A DNA stretch of 64,000 nt, taken from contig CAWUHX010000068.1 in the NCBI GenBank assembly GCA_963922205.1, positions 806,001 to 870,000 of the forward strand. Reading direction: 5' to 3'. How positions within the stretch are numbered: the stretch's first letter is position 1; the number at the start of each line of letters is the position of its first letter. Positions 11,303 through 23,327 of the stretch are shown piece after piece. Source of the stretch: Romanomermis culicivorax. Taxonomy: Eukaryota > Nematoda > Enoplea > Mermithida > Mermithidae. Below the pieces are notes generated by a model. It was not told the DNA's origin. It saw only the letters and a list, made by a program, of their open reading frames with translations, and searched no databases. A program made the position numbers and the translations under genes.

Positions 11303-13324
11303 CACCAGGGTTTTTTCTGCACACAGCAACCTAATTTCAGGCTGTGCAACCAAATTTTTTCTGCCAAGTTGCACAATGCAACTTGAGGCCTGACTGCTCT
11401 ATTGTTTGTTGACAAATTTGATGAAATCTAACATTTTTCTTGGTCACTTTCCCAATAAATTTTTGCCATCTTCATCAAAATTCCAACTTTCATGTGATTA
11501 AAACATTTTGAGTGTAGAAATTTTTGCCGATTGAAAGATCAAAATTCTCAGTCACTCGCCTAGTTTTTGAATTTTAGTTTGTCCGACTGAAAAATCATTA
11601 AATTCACTAGGAAATCAAACCTTCTAGAATATTGAAATCCAGAAAAAAAAATTTTGGTGCTGCGCACCGAACACGTTACTCTAGTCTAGTCACATTGATC
11701 TTTTCATTTCCTCCCCTAAAACTCAGAAAATTGAGTTTTAAATGTCTAAAACTGCCACGGATCCAATGAAATAACAAGAAAACTAGTTTGCGATCGTTTT
11801 TTGATAAATTTAAGCAAATTTACAGATTTTAGAGTAAGCAAACAAAAATTTATGTGTGCAACTAAAATTTTTCCCCAAGTTGCACATTGCAACCTGGCTG
11901 CAAAAAAGCCTGCTTATACCTACAGATTCACAATGTAAGGACTACAGGAAATAAAGTCGAGAATTGTGTTAATTTTCGGTTGAAACATCGTATACCAATG
12001 ATATCGATTTTTCTATTTGAATCAATTAAATACAACAAGTAAGAATTTCAGTTTTAAATCCGAATCTGACTGAATGAATAGAGAATATTCAGAATTCCTT
12101 TTGATTCATCAGTCATTGACAGCTAAAGTTTGCTGCAATGATACTAATACACTGTTCGAAGAGAACTTGTTTGCGCTCAGGTCACATATATGAGTAATTA
12201 ATATTATATACATTGACTCGGCACGAAGCGCCGAAAATTTCTACCTTCATTTATCACTTAATCTATTATGTCTACCTCCATTTATCACTTAATCTATAAT
12301 AGTTTTCATCATCTTAAACGTAGTATCTCATGTTTTAATTGGTAATCTACAACATTTTATCATAATATTTAATGAAGATTCGCATTTTTTCCATTTGAGA
12401 AAGATCAATACATCAAGTCTCTATGCTTTATGATGCGATTATTTCTTTGCTAACAAAAAATCAGTTCAAAAGCTTCATGGAAATATCTTTCGGAAATTTA
12501 TATTCTTCTTACTCATATATTTTCGACCAAGTTCATGAGAGTTTACAAATAAATTACAGATTTTAAAATTTTTCAAGTAAAATTCTAGAAATTACGACTC
12601 TTGAACACTAAATTGGAATCTAATTCTTGAAATAAATGTTCGGAAAATTGATTTTCCAGCATCCCAGAATGTCAATATACCCAAAAAATTTTCCAGCTTG
12701 GGCTTTCGCTTGTCATCATAGAGGACTTGACCATTGATTTCTTGTGTAATTGAAGTCAATTATGCTCTTGGATAATTTGCTAGAAAATTTGTTCAACAAC
12801 GCTTGTAGATTAGGCTTTTAAGTCAAACATTTCAGTTTTTCTTCAATTTTAATAAATTAACTTCTCTAAACACACCGGAAGGCTTGAAAAAGCTCAAAAA
12901 CAGTGCGATAAAGCGTCTGTGAGCATTTTTAAGCCAAAAAACGAAGATTTTAAGACGAAAAAATTTTTTTTTCCACATTTGTGGAAAAAAGTTCGTGGAA
13001 AAAAAAACAGTGATCCGTAGCCACATTATAAGCGTTTTTAAAAATGTGGAAAATTTTTGGAAAACGAGGAAAAAAATTATGGGTCCGGTTCTCATGTGGA
13101 AAAAATCTTCGAGGAAAAAAAACGGTGATTGAAACGCGGTGCGAAGCGCAGGAAAATTTTCACTTTTTTCCATTTTAGAACGCATAAAAATGCATCTCCG
13201 GACAGAAAACCCAATAACCTTATCTGAAGAGCAGTCAGGCCTCAAGTTGCACTGTGCAACTTGGCAGAAAAAATTTGGTTGCACAGCCCGAAATTTGGTT
13301 GCTGTGTGCAAAAAAACCCTGGTG
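11303..13324. mobile_element. 2.0-kb element with about 97-bp terminal inverted repeats
   Basis: Left end CACCAGGGTTTTTTCTGCAC (11303-11400) and right end (13229-13324) are inverted and nearly identical over about 97 bp, sharing ACACAGCAACC, GGCTGTGCAACCAAATTTTT and AAGTTGCAC. A further internal copy of the GTGCAACTAAAATTTTT / AAGTTGCACATTGCAACC words lies near 11850-11900. No transposase was recognised; the long minus-strand open frame over 12832-13353 runs across the right terminus and looks accidental. The flanks do not show an obvious target duplication. Confidence 0.7.
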
Positions 13325-14120
13325 GGGCGGGCCGCTTGTTGCCGAAAAAACATGCTGAACTACAGTAATAATCGCCAGGTCGTCGCCTTAATGCGACGTC
13401 CAACAGCTAGTACTCCATCTGCAAATTGATGGGAGAGACAAATTTTTCAAACGAAATTTCATTCGAATCTGTTCCGATACGATTGTAGAGCATCAGGAGA
13501 GCTTTCGATAGCTATATTTTTATCAAAACTTTACCGACGGATATCGAGAAAATTCTGATAGAAAAACGTTCTATGTTGTCTGTTGGTTGACGTCAAACAC
13601 ATGAATGGTCACATAGTGAAAACGCAGCCGTTATTTTTATAGCCATGTGGCTATGTTTTCAAAAAAAGGTATTCACATTACATGAAATAGCATTGAAAAA
13701 GTTGAGTAAATCCTACGTAACATTCACCAACTGAATACATTTCAATAGTGTACTTAACTTTTTAATGTTAATCCAACATCAACTTCCAAAACTGTTGGAA
13801 CAACGCAACAAAGTGGCGTTTTTCTTCAGAGAACATGAGAAAGTTGAGTTAATCCAACAATTTTTTTTTACAGTGTTAGAATGCTCTGTTTTTCTTTGTT
13901 ACAAGGGCCAAATTTTATGCTCCTAGCGCTTATGGTTACTGCACAAACACAAATTTGGTAAAAGTGGTCATTTTTCAACAAGTAAAAGTTGTGAAATCAA
14001 AGTAAAAGTTGTCCTAGTGTGAAAAAGTTTTGTAAAGCTGTTTGCACACAATAATACTTTTAAAATCCTGCAGATTTGTAAGTTACACGTAATTTAAAGT
14101 CATCAAGGTCTTGTTTCAAT

Positions 14121-15854
14121 ATGGGAAAAATTTCGCCAAAATCAAAAGCTTTTGTTTTGAAATTGGAAGAAAAGCAAAATCAAAGCAAAATCAACTCTGT
14201 CATTGACCAGATCGAAAAACGATTAAAATTATTGGTGACACAAAAAGTAGGACACACTAAAACGGCTTTCTTGTAGTTTCCGGCTCTTGTATGGTTTTTA
14301 GGATTGGATATATTTTACTTTTCTATTGTAAAACATGTTCATTTTTGTCAATTTTTGTAAACTTTTCGAAATTTATTTGCAAAAAAATTGACGTTTAGTA
14401 TTTTTGATTCTAGTCAGTCAAACTCAAGCAATCTGACTGAAACTTTGCAGTTTTTACGCTAGATGTTTTATCTATTGACGGCAGAAAACCGCATTAAAAA
14501 AGCTTCACGCATTTGAAAGCTATGAAAGTCAGTACCGGTCGCCTTTTTTGGCTCCCCTGCATATATACGAAACGTTTCTCACAAGGCAATCCGATGTTGC
14601 ATTATCTTCCATCTGCGAGCTCTTGAACTTCATATAAGTTCAGAACAGGGTACGTCTCATATATTAAAGATGAATGCTTAATCTCATGCACTTTATTGTC
14701 GTGTTCTCAGTTATGTGCCTAATGCATATGTCAGCATCCCCATTACTAGGAGACCACAATTATACAAATTTTAGTGTGATTATGACCTATGGGCAAAAAA
14801 CGTTTATGCAACATACTATACTAATGAACGCACTATAACATATAAATATTTGGAATTTGCACCTGAAGATTTTACCTGAGCTCGTAAGTTGGATGATATT
14901 CCACAAGAAAAATATAATAGCTAATCACAGACTCGTATCATGCACGATTTTTCGACAATCTGCCTCTGTCGCCCGATATTTTAGAAATTTATAAAAAATA
15001 TGATTTGATGTAAAGATATTTTCTTATTTTTGTCGAATCAGTTCGAATAGTACTAGATGCTCGTAAGTTGAATTCTGTGTCATTGATGTACATTTGTGAT
15101 TTCCGAAACTGAAGTTATTAAGACAGACATATATCCATTGTTCGGACAGGTTTATGAACATCCGAACAATTAGAAGGAAGCGGGAAACAAAAATTCTGAA
15201 CATCTAGAAACGGCAACCGAACCACTAGGATCGCTTTTAGAGCTCTGAGCACCGAATATCAGAACATCTGATGAAAGAGCGAGAATCTGGCTCTGAACTG
15301 TTCTAGACTCTTAAAGCTTCGGAGAAGTCTGATGAGGTCCAGGTACGTGATTCCCACTTATCATGCTATCTATCCCTACTTTTTTATATAAAGTACACTA
15401 AGATCAACATCGTTTGATGTAATTCCACACTTTTTTGTTTAATTTTGAACATTTCTGTAATCCAGTGACTCTAGCATTTCGTGATAAGAGAAATTTTTGG
15501 TTAGTTTAACTTTGCGTAGCAAACTTCCCAGCCGCTTCACACCACCCATTTTGAAATTTTCCAAGTTCATTAATTATTACTGATGATGCGTAAAAACATG
15601 TGGAAGCACTGGACTTTGGTATACTATTTACTCAAGTTCAGGCATATTTTTCGTATAGACAATTGTGTTAATTGACGTGACTTTTTTAAAGTCGTAAATC
15701 TTCTCCATGTTGTTCGGTTTTTTGCCAAAAATTCCGTTTCTGACCCCTACAGTTTTACGAAGTCTTTTTGCTTTCCCGGCAGTCGTTAGCCATCACTGTT
15801 AATCCTGACGAATTGAAAATTTTAATGACACCGGAAAAAAGAAGCCGCAAGTGA
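14121..15854 (+). CDS. Candidate small gene, two exons seen (65 aa)
   Basis: Exon 14121-14246 encodes MGKISPKSKAFVLKLEEKQN then QSKINSVIDQIEKRLKLL and VTQK, a heptad-like helix likely to form a coiled coil. A donor GTAGGA follows in phase 0; without splicing the frame ends at 14276 after 51 residues. Exon 15783-15854 follows the strong acceptor TTTGCTTTCCCGGCAG, also phase 0, and encodes SLAITVNPDELKILMTPEKR then SRK and a stop. The two pieces join in frame to 65 residues, though unseen middle exons could exist in the 1.5-kb intron. The C-terminal NPDEL...MTPEKR text looks like a conserved tail, but I do not recognise the family. Confidence 0.4.
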
Positions 15855-16042
15855 GCCGACCGGTTGTTTAGCCTTGAAGCGATGGTCTATCTATTGAAAC
15901 GCACGTTTTCGCTGGAAAAACAAACGCCCTTCCACAACCCGTTGAAAAGTTTGTGTTTTGCTGCATAATATTTTGAGTAAAAATAAGGTAAACATATCGT
16001 TTTTGCTGTTGTCAGTAAAAAGTACTGTTTGCTTTTCAAAAG

Positions 16043-16213
16043 AGAAAAATTTTCATCGTATCACCGTTCACTGCTTTTTGTGCGTCGTGGTGTGTTTCGA
16101 TCGTGAAATTTTTCGTTTTCGTACTTTCCATAGGTTTTTTAGGAATATTTTTAGTCATTGTACTCCAAATACATGTTGAATATTGCACCACTCTGAGTGA
16201 AATTTGGTATTGA
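16043..16213 (+). CDS. Hydrophobic open segment, possible membrane-protein exon
   Basis: One frame encodes IVSPFTAFCASWCVSIVKFF followed by VFVLSIGFLGIFLVIVLQ and HVEYCTTLSEIWY before a TGA at 16211-16213. It would be one or two membrane segments with a short polar tail. There is no ATG at its head and the upstream exon is not identified, so this may be chance. Two other frames are open over the same stretch. Confidence 0.2.
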   Translation, partial: RKIFIVSPFTAFCASWCVSIVKFFVFVLSIGFLGIFLVIVLQIHVEYCTTLSEIWY

Positions 16214-17815
16214 CGATTTACGTTCCAGGTTGCAAAATGCAAGATCTGTAAACAAGAAAAACATGACAGTGATGACTTCTGGTGATCTTGATCAAGAGCT
16301 ATAGCTCATGAGTGCTTTGATAAGCGCCAATCACTATTTTTTATTAGATTAGAGTCGTATGTTCTAATTACAATGACCTAAATTTATGACTTTTCGTAAT
16401 TTACATCGGATGTTGCGGTTTTTTGACCCTAATGTGGAATCAGGTGTTCAAATGAATTCAATCAGAAGCATGGATGCAGCAGATGGATTTTGTCCCTCCC
16501 CCATCCAAACCCACTCATCCCTCAAAATTCGTTAAATGTTGAATATCCAAGGAAGTAAGCATTAAAAAAATTTTCAAAAAGATTGTAACTCATTGGAGGC
16601 TCTCTATGATTCCCGATAACCCCAACTCAAACTGTTCGAAGTATTACATGTATGGTCAGGAGTCAGATGTCCTGCTGAATGAGATCAGAAGTCATGCGTT
16701 TTCAGATGTTGAGTATAAATCGTAATTTTTCTTCAATGTTCAAGTGATTTGGCGTTAAGGTTAAGTGACTCTAGCATATGCAATGTCTTATATCATCGAC
16801 TATTCATATCTTTTCCTAACAATAAGATACCACTGCATTTTATGACACTGATCCGAAACCATGTGTTCCGACGTCTTTGACCAATGTCATGCATCATTAT
16901 TATGGCCTTTTATTTTTGTGTTTATGATCATCACTCTTGATAAATGTAATATCCCGATTACTTTGATCAGAAGTTACGTTCCTGTTCATAAGAGGAACAA
17001 CTATTACTTTATCAGAAGTCGTTAACTTCGAGGTCTGTTGTAGGCATTTATGATTACCAATTTTGGTCAGAATAGAACTTACGATAAGTCACGACTGTGT
17101 TCAACGTGTACGACTAGCACGAATGCAAATGAGCGTCCATGTGGACTAAAAGTCACTGTTAGCCATGTGAATAATATCAGCTAATTGTGCTAAGGGCTCG
17201 AAAACTTCAAGGTTCTCTCTGATGATACTTTGCATACACACATAGTTGAGAGCTGTCAGTTAACTTTCGATCAAAAGAGCAGATTCTTCATGATTGAGGA
17301 TTAGAATCTAGTACAAGAACTAGACATGCTAAATGACAACACTTATTCCTTTCTAGAATTGAAATTACGCTTCTATTGTATTTCTGATGTTTGATCGCGT
17401 TAAAAAGAAATATTGGGTGTCTCACAAGATTCAAGCTTGTAATGGCAATTGAGAGGAATGAAATGGCGCCCGGTCATAGGTCTTGTACCATTTGTGATTT
17501 CAGACTGAAGTTCTAAAGAATCGATTGGACAGTTTCTGCAAAATCGATCAAGTTTCTTGCAACATTGCTTAAAAGACGAAGCCGAATTTTGTATGATTAT
17601 TTTCCCTATTATTCATATCGCCGCAATGTTCATTTTCTAAAAAATCGCCTTCAAATTACTCACAAGTCATTTTTCAGGCAAAGCCAAACCGCCCGTTCGT
17701 ACCTGCAGTTTTTTTTCAGACGGTGACTAACCTTTTCTCGGGATATCGATGTATGTACCAAACAACTACAATAATATACAAAACTGCAAGATCACTTTCG
17801 ATGTTGAATATCACT
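16214..17815. other. Gene-free region upstream of the copine gene
   Basis: No exon, repeat family member or structural RNA was recognised. Sequence is unremarkable AT-rich intergenic DNA and includes the presumed upstream control region of the copine gene. Confidence 0.4.
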
Positions 17816-17824
17816 TATAAAAAG
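17816..17824 (+). promoter_or_regulatory. TATA box of the copine gene
   Basis: TATAAAAAG lies 117 bases upstream of the ATG at 17941. A start site about 30 bases downstream would give a leader of roughly 90 bases. Confidence 0.5.
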
Positions 17825-17940
17825 CAGGTCTTTTCACTGCGCTTTTTCCATGCGTACACTGAACATAGTTTTATGGGTTGCATCTCTTTTGTGGACAAAA
17901 CCACTCATATAGAACGCGTCTATACAATAATTGTACAAAA

Positions 17941-20900
17941 ATGACTGAAACTTTCGCTTCTTCTTCTTCTTCTTCTTCTTCTGATATAGAAGAGAATAAT
18001 TTTCTCCATTTTTTATGGCGCCTGACTACGACATTATTTGTCGGCATTTTAGTGTTTATTATTTTTAAATTTTGGTCGAAAATCTCGAATTTCCGACGCG
18101 AAAATTGCGACGACCGGATTACGGGAGAATCGATTATTGTTAAAAATTCGCAAGAAAATTTTTGCGAACAAAACAGTGGTTCAGAAGAAGATATACAACT
18201 CCAGAGAAGGAAACGGCACGTTGAAATGGATAGTTCTAAAACGTAAAATTACTGTAATAATAGGATTTTGGACCTAGAGTCACAAGTTTATTCCAAAAAG
18301 CTGGAATTCTGCCAAGACTAACTTGTATCAGAAAGGTTGTGAAGCTGAGGTTCACCATAGATATTTAAGATTGTTGAATCTTATCTATACTGAGGAAAAA
18401 TCAGTTCAAGCCCAGTAAAACATAAAAATTCTTGTTGTAGAGCTTCTCACGTTTGCAAGCTGCAAGTTAGATAACATAATTTGCTGCTAAAAAGCATCGA
18501 AATTTCAAGGAATTTTCAAAAATTTCAGACGTATGCTGTAAGGTTCAAAATGGATCTATGCGGGTCAATCATGCTGGAAGAAATTTTGAAATGTTTCTAG
18601 CTGTAACTACTGGCGATTTAATACCTGTAGAACATCAGGAACGAATAGTAAGTCTTCCCATGTACAAAAGTCGAGAAAGTTCATGTGGTTAGCAGAGTAG
18701 TAGACATACCCTAGAAATAACGAATTATCATCAAACTTTTTACTGTAGAGATCAGTACAGAATAATTTTTAGGGGAGGTTGCGACGTCGGCTCACGATTT
18801 AGGTTCTTATATTTTATTGAGACACGTATATGTTTTGTAGACTAAAAACTTGAAACTTCTTCGTTGATTTTCATTAACAATTAATTCTTTTGATCAAATT
18901 TACTACTGTCTATAACACAAATTAGTCGTTTTTATAAAATGAAGTCGTAACTTTGCTTTCACTTTGAATCAATGAAGTAAAAGGTCAGAACATGGACTTC
19001 CAATGTTGAGAGTAATATTTTCCGCTACCTGTATGTCGTGATTACAATCCATGGAATACAGTTATTTGCGTGGAATTCTATTCGGAGTTCTTGAAATCGT
19101 GATTTAGTTTCGGAAATTAAATGAATTTTTGAAGATTATCATGTGTCAAGATTACGAACTATTCAGATTTGATTTTTCTAGTGATAACTTTAATTTTGAA
19201 CAAATAATGTCCATAGTCACAGCACCTGTACAATTAATTTTTTTGTATGAATTTGATGCGCCATTATAAAGCGGATGCGTGATTGTTTTCTTTGAACTAC
19301 CGTACTAGATCTCTAAGTAAAATTATTATTGCTAAAAATTTATTTGATATGCTTTGAATCATGAACTCTTTGGTCATGGTTATGAAAACTTGATCTTTCA
19401 TTGCATAGCTCCTGAGTAAATATTTTTCTCTATGATCTTTGATCCTGTAGAACATTTACCTTCAATATTTTTTTCTTTCAGACAAGTACAAGAGTATCGG
19501 ATCACTAGCGGTTCCACGTCCACCAGTGTAGCGCCCGTTGACCAAACGACCTTCAAGGTATGTCGCTGCGAGTCGTGCAAATGTCCTTGTTGCCTGAGTC
19601 TCGGCGCCGCCGACCAAAGCCAATTAACCCTCAAGACCGGCGGCGGTTCGGGCAGTCACGTGACCGAATTGGAGTTGGGCGATTGGTCGAGTTTGGAAAG
19701 TGGTCGAGGTATGAAACAACGAGTGAAAATCGTCACCACGTTGGACGTCACGATTCAACCGCGTAGAGGGGCGGGTAGAACCGGTCGAATAGCGTCAAGG
19801 ACCACTGAGGCCGAGGAGCAAACTGGTCGACCTGTGAGAATCAACGTTTACGTGGATTCGTTCAGTGAACAAATGGAAACACTTCAAATTGGTCAGTTCT
19901 GGGATTGGTATTTTGGGATTTATTCCATTTTCTGGCGCACTTTTTAGAACCAGAGCCGTCGCCTGAACCTGAACCTGAATCGGATCAAACAAACAGTCTA
20001 CTAGAAGTCGCCCATGCGCAAACTGTGGAAGAAGTAGTTGAAAAAGTGGCGACGCTGGATTCTGTAGGGGACATAATCCGAGAAGCAGGATTAGAGTCGA
20101 GCAATTTGATTTTCGGTGAGACTATTTTACCCACATGTGCACCTTTTCCGGTGAAATCTCGCTCCATCGTCCATTCCAGGTATCGACTACACCGCCAGTA
20201 ATAAAGCTCAGGGCGAAAAATCTTTCGGCGGCAAGTCCCTACATTCTATTCAACGTGATGTCCTGAATCCTTACCAACAAGTGATCTGTTGGAACGTGTA
20301 ATTCCCCTAAAAAAGTTTATTTACTTGTTTTTTAGGTCATCTCCATTCTGGGGAAAACTTTGGCGCCTTTTGCCACCAGTGGTTTTATAGCGGCATACGG
20401 GTTCGGCGACGCCAAAACTGAGGACACGGGTGTTTTTCCCATATGTACGAAAACTGGTTTTTGTAAATCTTTTGAAGAGGTACATAATATGTATACAATG
20501 TATTAGGAAACGACCCCATGGAAGTGCTACATTACAGTAACGGGATATCCAGTTATTGCACTCGATTTTACTTCCTTACTGTATGATTACAAATAGATAT
20601 AATTTCACTTGATTTTGATATTCGAAGAAGCTCAAAATGACACCCCTAAATGTAGTAGCCTTTCGTGAATTTTTCTCTGACAACGAAGAATCAACGAATT
20701 TTAACGAAAGTGTCGTGTAAGAATCCCATTTTGAAGGAAACACTGTCAATAAAATCAAAATTTTAATTAGTTTTTCGTTTGATAGGTTTATGACACTCGA
20801 ATGTAAATGATAAAAAAATTCTTCGTGAAGAAAAACGGCAAATTTTACTGAAACTGTAATTTCGCTCCTGCATTCTGAAAAATTATGCATCACATTAATT

Positions 20901-22427
20901 TGTGCTTTCATAAAGTTCTTTACAAAACTTTGCATTCTGATTAAAGTGGTGGAATTCGCATTTCCCAAAAACATAAATTTTGAATATCCCATTTGAAGCC
21001 ACATTTGCTTCAGATGCTACGAGTATACAACGAAGTAACACCAAGCGTGATCCTTAGTGGACCAACAAATTTTGCGCCGCTTATATACGAGGCGATCAAT
21101 ATTTGCAAACAAGTCAAGACTGTAAGTAAATCGTGAATTTGCATCCAAAAGTTATATTTTCAACATCTTTTGCAATTGAATGCAGATCCGATGATCTATA
21201 ACACTTTTTCTTATACGCCATTATTTGAAATCAAGTTGGACAGTGGAACAAGGTTGATAAACATTCGTAACAAGATTCCCAGTGTGTTAATCTTTGAATA
21301 CTACTCATCAATGCACCTTCAGCTTTTCCTGTATCAAATTTTCTCTGTATTCAAGACAAATCTTTGTTAAGCCAGCATGATTCATGTGCATCAATGGGTC
21401 TAGCAGCACACTATGATAGACCTGTAGGAGCGGCAGATTTGCATTTACAGAGTTAGTGCTGCCAATACTGTGATAAACCTATGAAATTATTTAGTTGAAG
21501 TCGTTGCAGCAGGATTTAGCCCCATTATTATCTGCACTGAGTAGCTACAATGTGTGCCAAATTCTACAGCAATGGCTGGCGGTTGATGTGAAGTTGATGA
21601 GTAAAAAATCGTTTTGTAACAGAAACTGTGGCCGGTTCCGTTAAAAAGACTTAAGCTCCAGCTGAGCTGCAGCCTAAGCTGTAGCTTAAGTCTATATGTT
21701 ATAATATTGCCGTAAAGATGTAGCTGAGCTGCAGCTTAACTTTTGCAATATGTTTCATGTGTAGGAGTCAAGCTACAGCATGAGCTGCACCTTAAAGCCG
21801 ATAGTAAGAAATATACAGCTTAAGCTGTAGCTCAGATGGAGCCAACTCTCTTTGATAAAATAGGACCCTGGTAAACCTGACAAAGAACTGAGAAGCAATT
21901 ACAGAAAACAAAATGTGTTTGAGTATAATGTTGCATATTGTGATGATATTTGAATCCAAATCACGGATTTTGGAAGACACGATAGAAAATCTTTGCCAAT
22001 CACGTGATAGCCAGGTCATAATATATACAAGTATCTAACATGTTATAGTACCACATATTGGTCATCGTCGCCGATGGTCAAGTCACCAACGAAGCAGCTA
22101 CCAAAGAAGCCATCGTGGCAGCGTGCCAATACCCGTTGTCCATAATAGTCGTCGGCGTGGGTGACGGTCCGTGGGATATGATGCAGGTAGATAATATGTC
22201 AAAAAATGTCTGTAATTTCATAGGCTTCTAAGGAATCTAATGTCAATCTCTTTGATTAGAATTTCGACGAGTCGTTACCTAAACGTACGTGGGATAATTT
22301 CCATTTTGTCGACTTCCACAAAGTGACCACCGGGCCACAAAATCCGGATTTAATGTTTTCCGTACAAGCTTTGATCGAAATACCGGATCAATATAAAAAG
22401 ATCAAAGCATTGGGATTGTTAAAATAA
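17941..22427 (+). CDS. Atypical copine-domain protein with N-terminal membrane segment (512 aa)
   Basis: Eight exons: 17941-18242, 19482-19891, 19948-20115, 20180-20280, 20336-20479, 21014-21121, 22049-22186, 22260-22427, with stop TAA at 22425-22427. All junction phases agree. Residues 294-507 are the copine/vWA domain: GIDYTAS (D296, T298, S300) is the metal-binding motif, T393 in SGPTNFAP and D420 in IVADGQVTN complete it, and [10 protein letters not shown] follows. Ahead of it, residues 1-47 hold a run of eight Ser and one membrane helix (about 28-42), residues 128-138 a Cys cluster ([11 protein letters not shown]), and about 238-249 a Glu-Pro repeat. There are no C2 domains, as in the nematode atypical copines of the CPNA type, which act at membrane attachment sites of muscle. 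Exon 1 was joined because its frame reaches GTAAAA in phase 2 and exon 2 opens in phase 2; exon 1 alone would be a 101-residue protein. The AATAAA at 22423 overlaps the stop. Confidence 0.85.
21645..21840. repeat. GCTGCAGC-rich inverted-repeat MITE in copine intron
   Basis: Within the 927-bp intron between exons 6 and 7. It begins TTAAGCTCCAGCTGAGCTGC and ends with CAGCTTAAGCTGTAGCTCAG, with repeated TAGCTGAGCTGCAGC words between, so most of it can pair with itself. A diverged relative lies at 60040-60215 in intron 1 of the gelsolin gene. Confidence 0.6.
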
Positions 22428-22889
22428 AATTTGATTGATAGTTATTTGAGTAATTTATAGACTAAAATCGTATTATTTATGCCGCATGACCAAATTTAGT
22501 TTGTTGATGGACTTAATTGAATGTTATCACGACGCTTTTTATTCTTTCTTTGATTTGTCCGTAAGAATAGCACGCTTCGTTTCAATACTGATTTTGTGGT
22601 AAACCCATTTACAGAATCTAAAGTTTTATTCCAAATGAACAACATCACGTATATATCACATTTTACTTTAAAAAATTATAAAGGACATCAAAAAGCTCTC
22701 GCCATTTTTTTGGAATGAGTCATAGGTGTGTCCTTTCAATCAGGCACACAATTCCTGTTATATCGAGCAATAAAAATTTTGTAGACCATGAATTTTCAAT
22801 AAGACTTCAGATACCCGACCGTGCGATGCAGATCAAAAGAATAACATCAAGATGCAACGGTTATTATAGTATAAAAGGGGAAGATGAGG

Positions 22890-23280
22890 TTCCAGCTCTA
22901 TCCTTAACTATGGCAAGCCAGTCTTATCCTTTTTAGGGTCTCGGATTCTTGTCTTCCTTAACCACTGCACCACAGACTCCCTGCCCATCTCACGGTCACC
23001 ATAGTTGAGGACAACTTTTGCCACTACCCTTAACCATTGAATCCCGGACTCTCAGCGAGAACCCCGTAAATGAAAATAGCTCCTCCTATTCACCCCAGAA
23101 TCCCATCTTTTTTCGGTTCTCACCAACCCACAGCGAGGGAAACTCTTGCCTACGCTTAACCATTGCACCCTAGACCCCCAGATCATTTCACAGACACCAT
23201 AGCTGAAAAATTTTGTACCTCCGCATCCCCTGGCTCGAGGGGGGAATAGACGCGCCCACCTGGTGGTGCTATGTTATAAC
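22890..23280 (+). repeat. Degenerate tandem repeat, CCTTAACCATTGCACC type
   Basis: Four or five imperfect units each carry TTAACCA(T/C)TGCACC followed by a C/T-rich GACTCCC tract and TCACGGTCACCATAG-like words. The unit length is irregular, roughly 60-130 bp. It is C-rich on this strand, unlike its surroundings. The minus-strand version of the motif recurs near 62820. Confidence 0.55.
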
Positions 23281-23327
23281 ATAAGCCCATGTTATAACGT
23301 TGCATCGCAAAAGGCCGAGGCTTACAA

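Larger units (their letters stand above)
7099..13877. mobile_element. Candidate large element bounded by CACTGT inverted ends
   Basis: The left boundary reads CACTGTAAAAAAAAATTG followed by TAGGATTAACGCAACTTTG. The right boundary is its inverted version, CAAC then a T run then ACAGTG, preceded by GAAAGTTGAGTTAATC. Each end carries several 25-30 bp words of the type GTAGGATTAACGCAACTTTG in both orientations (7110-7330 and 13690-13870), so each end can fold on itself. No clear target-site duplication was found, so two independent MITE copies in opposite orientation remain possible. The interval holds minus-strand exon-like fragments and a complete smaller element (11303-13324). Confidence 0.35.

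Noticed and set aside
12832-13353. 173-codon minus-strand open frame considered as a transposase
   Set aside because: It crosses the right terminus of the 11303-13324 element, is dominated by Phe and Lys from T/A runs, and has no catalytic motif.
19558-19563. GTATGT after AAG as a splice donor in copine exon 2
   Set aside because: Sequence beyond it keeps strongly coding composition in the same frame up to 19891, and that later donor gives the correct phase.
19795-20167. Minus-strand frames opposite the copine exons
   Set aside because: Antisense shadows; the plus strand has matching splice sites and copine similarity.
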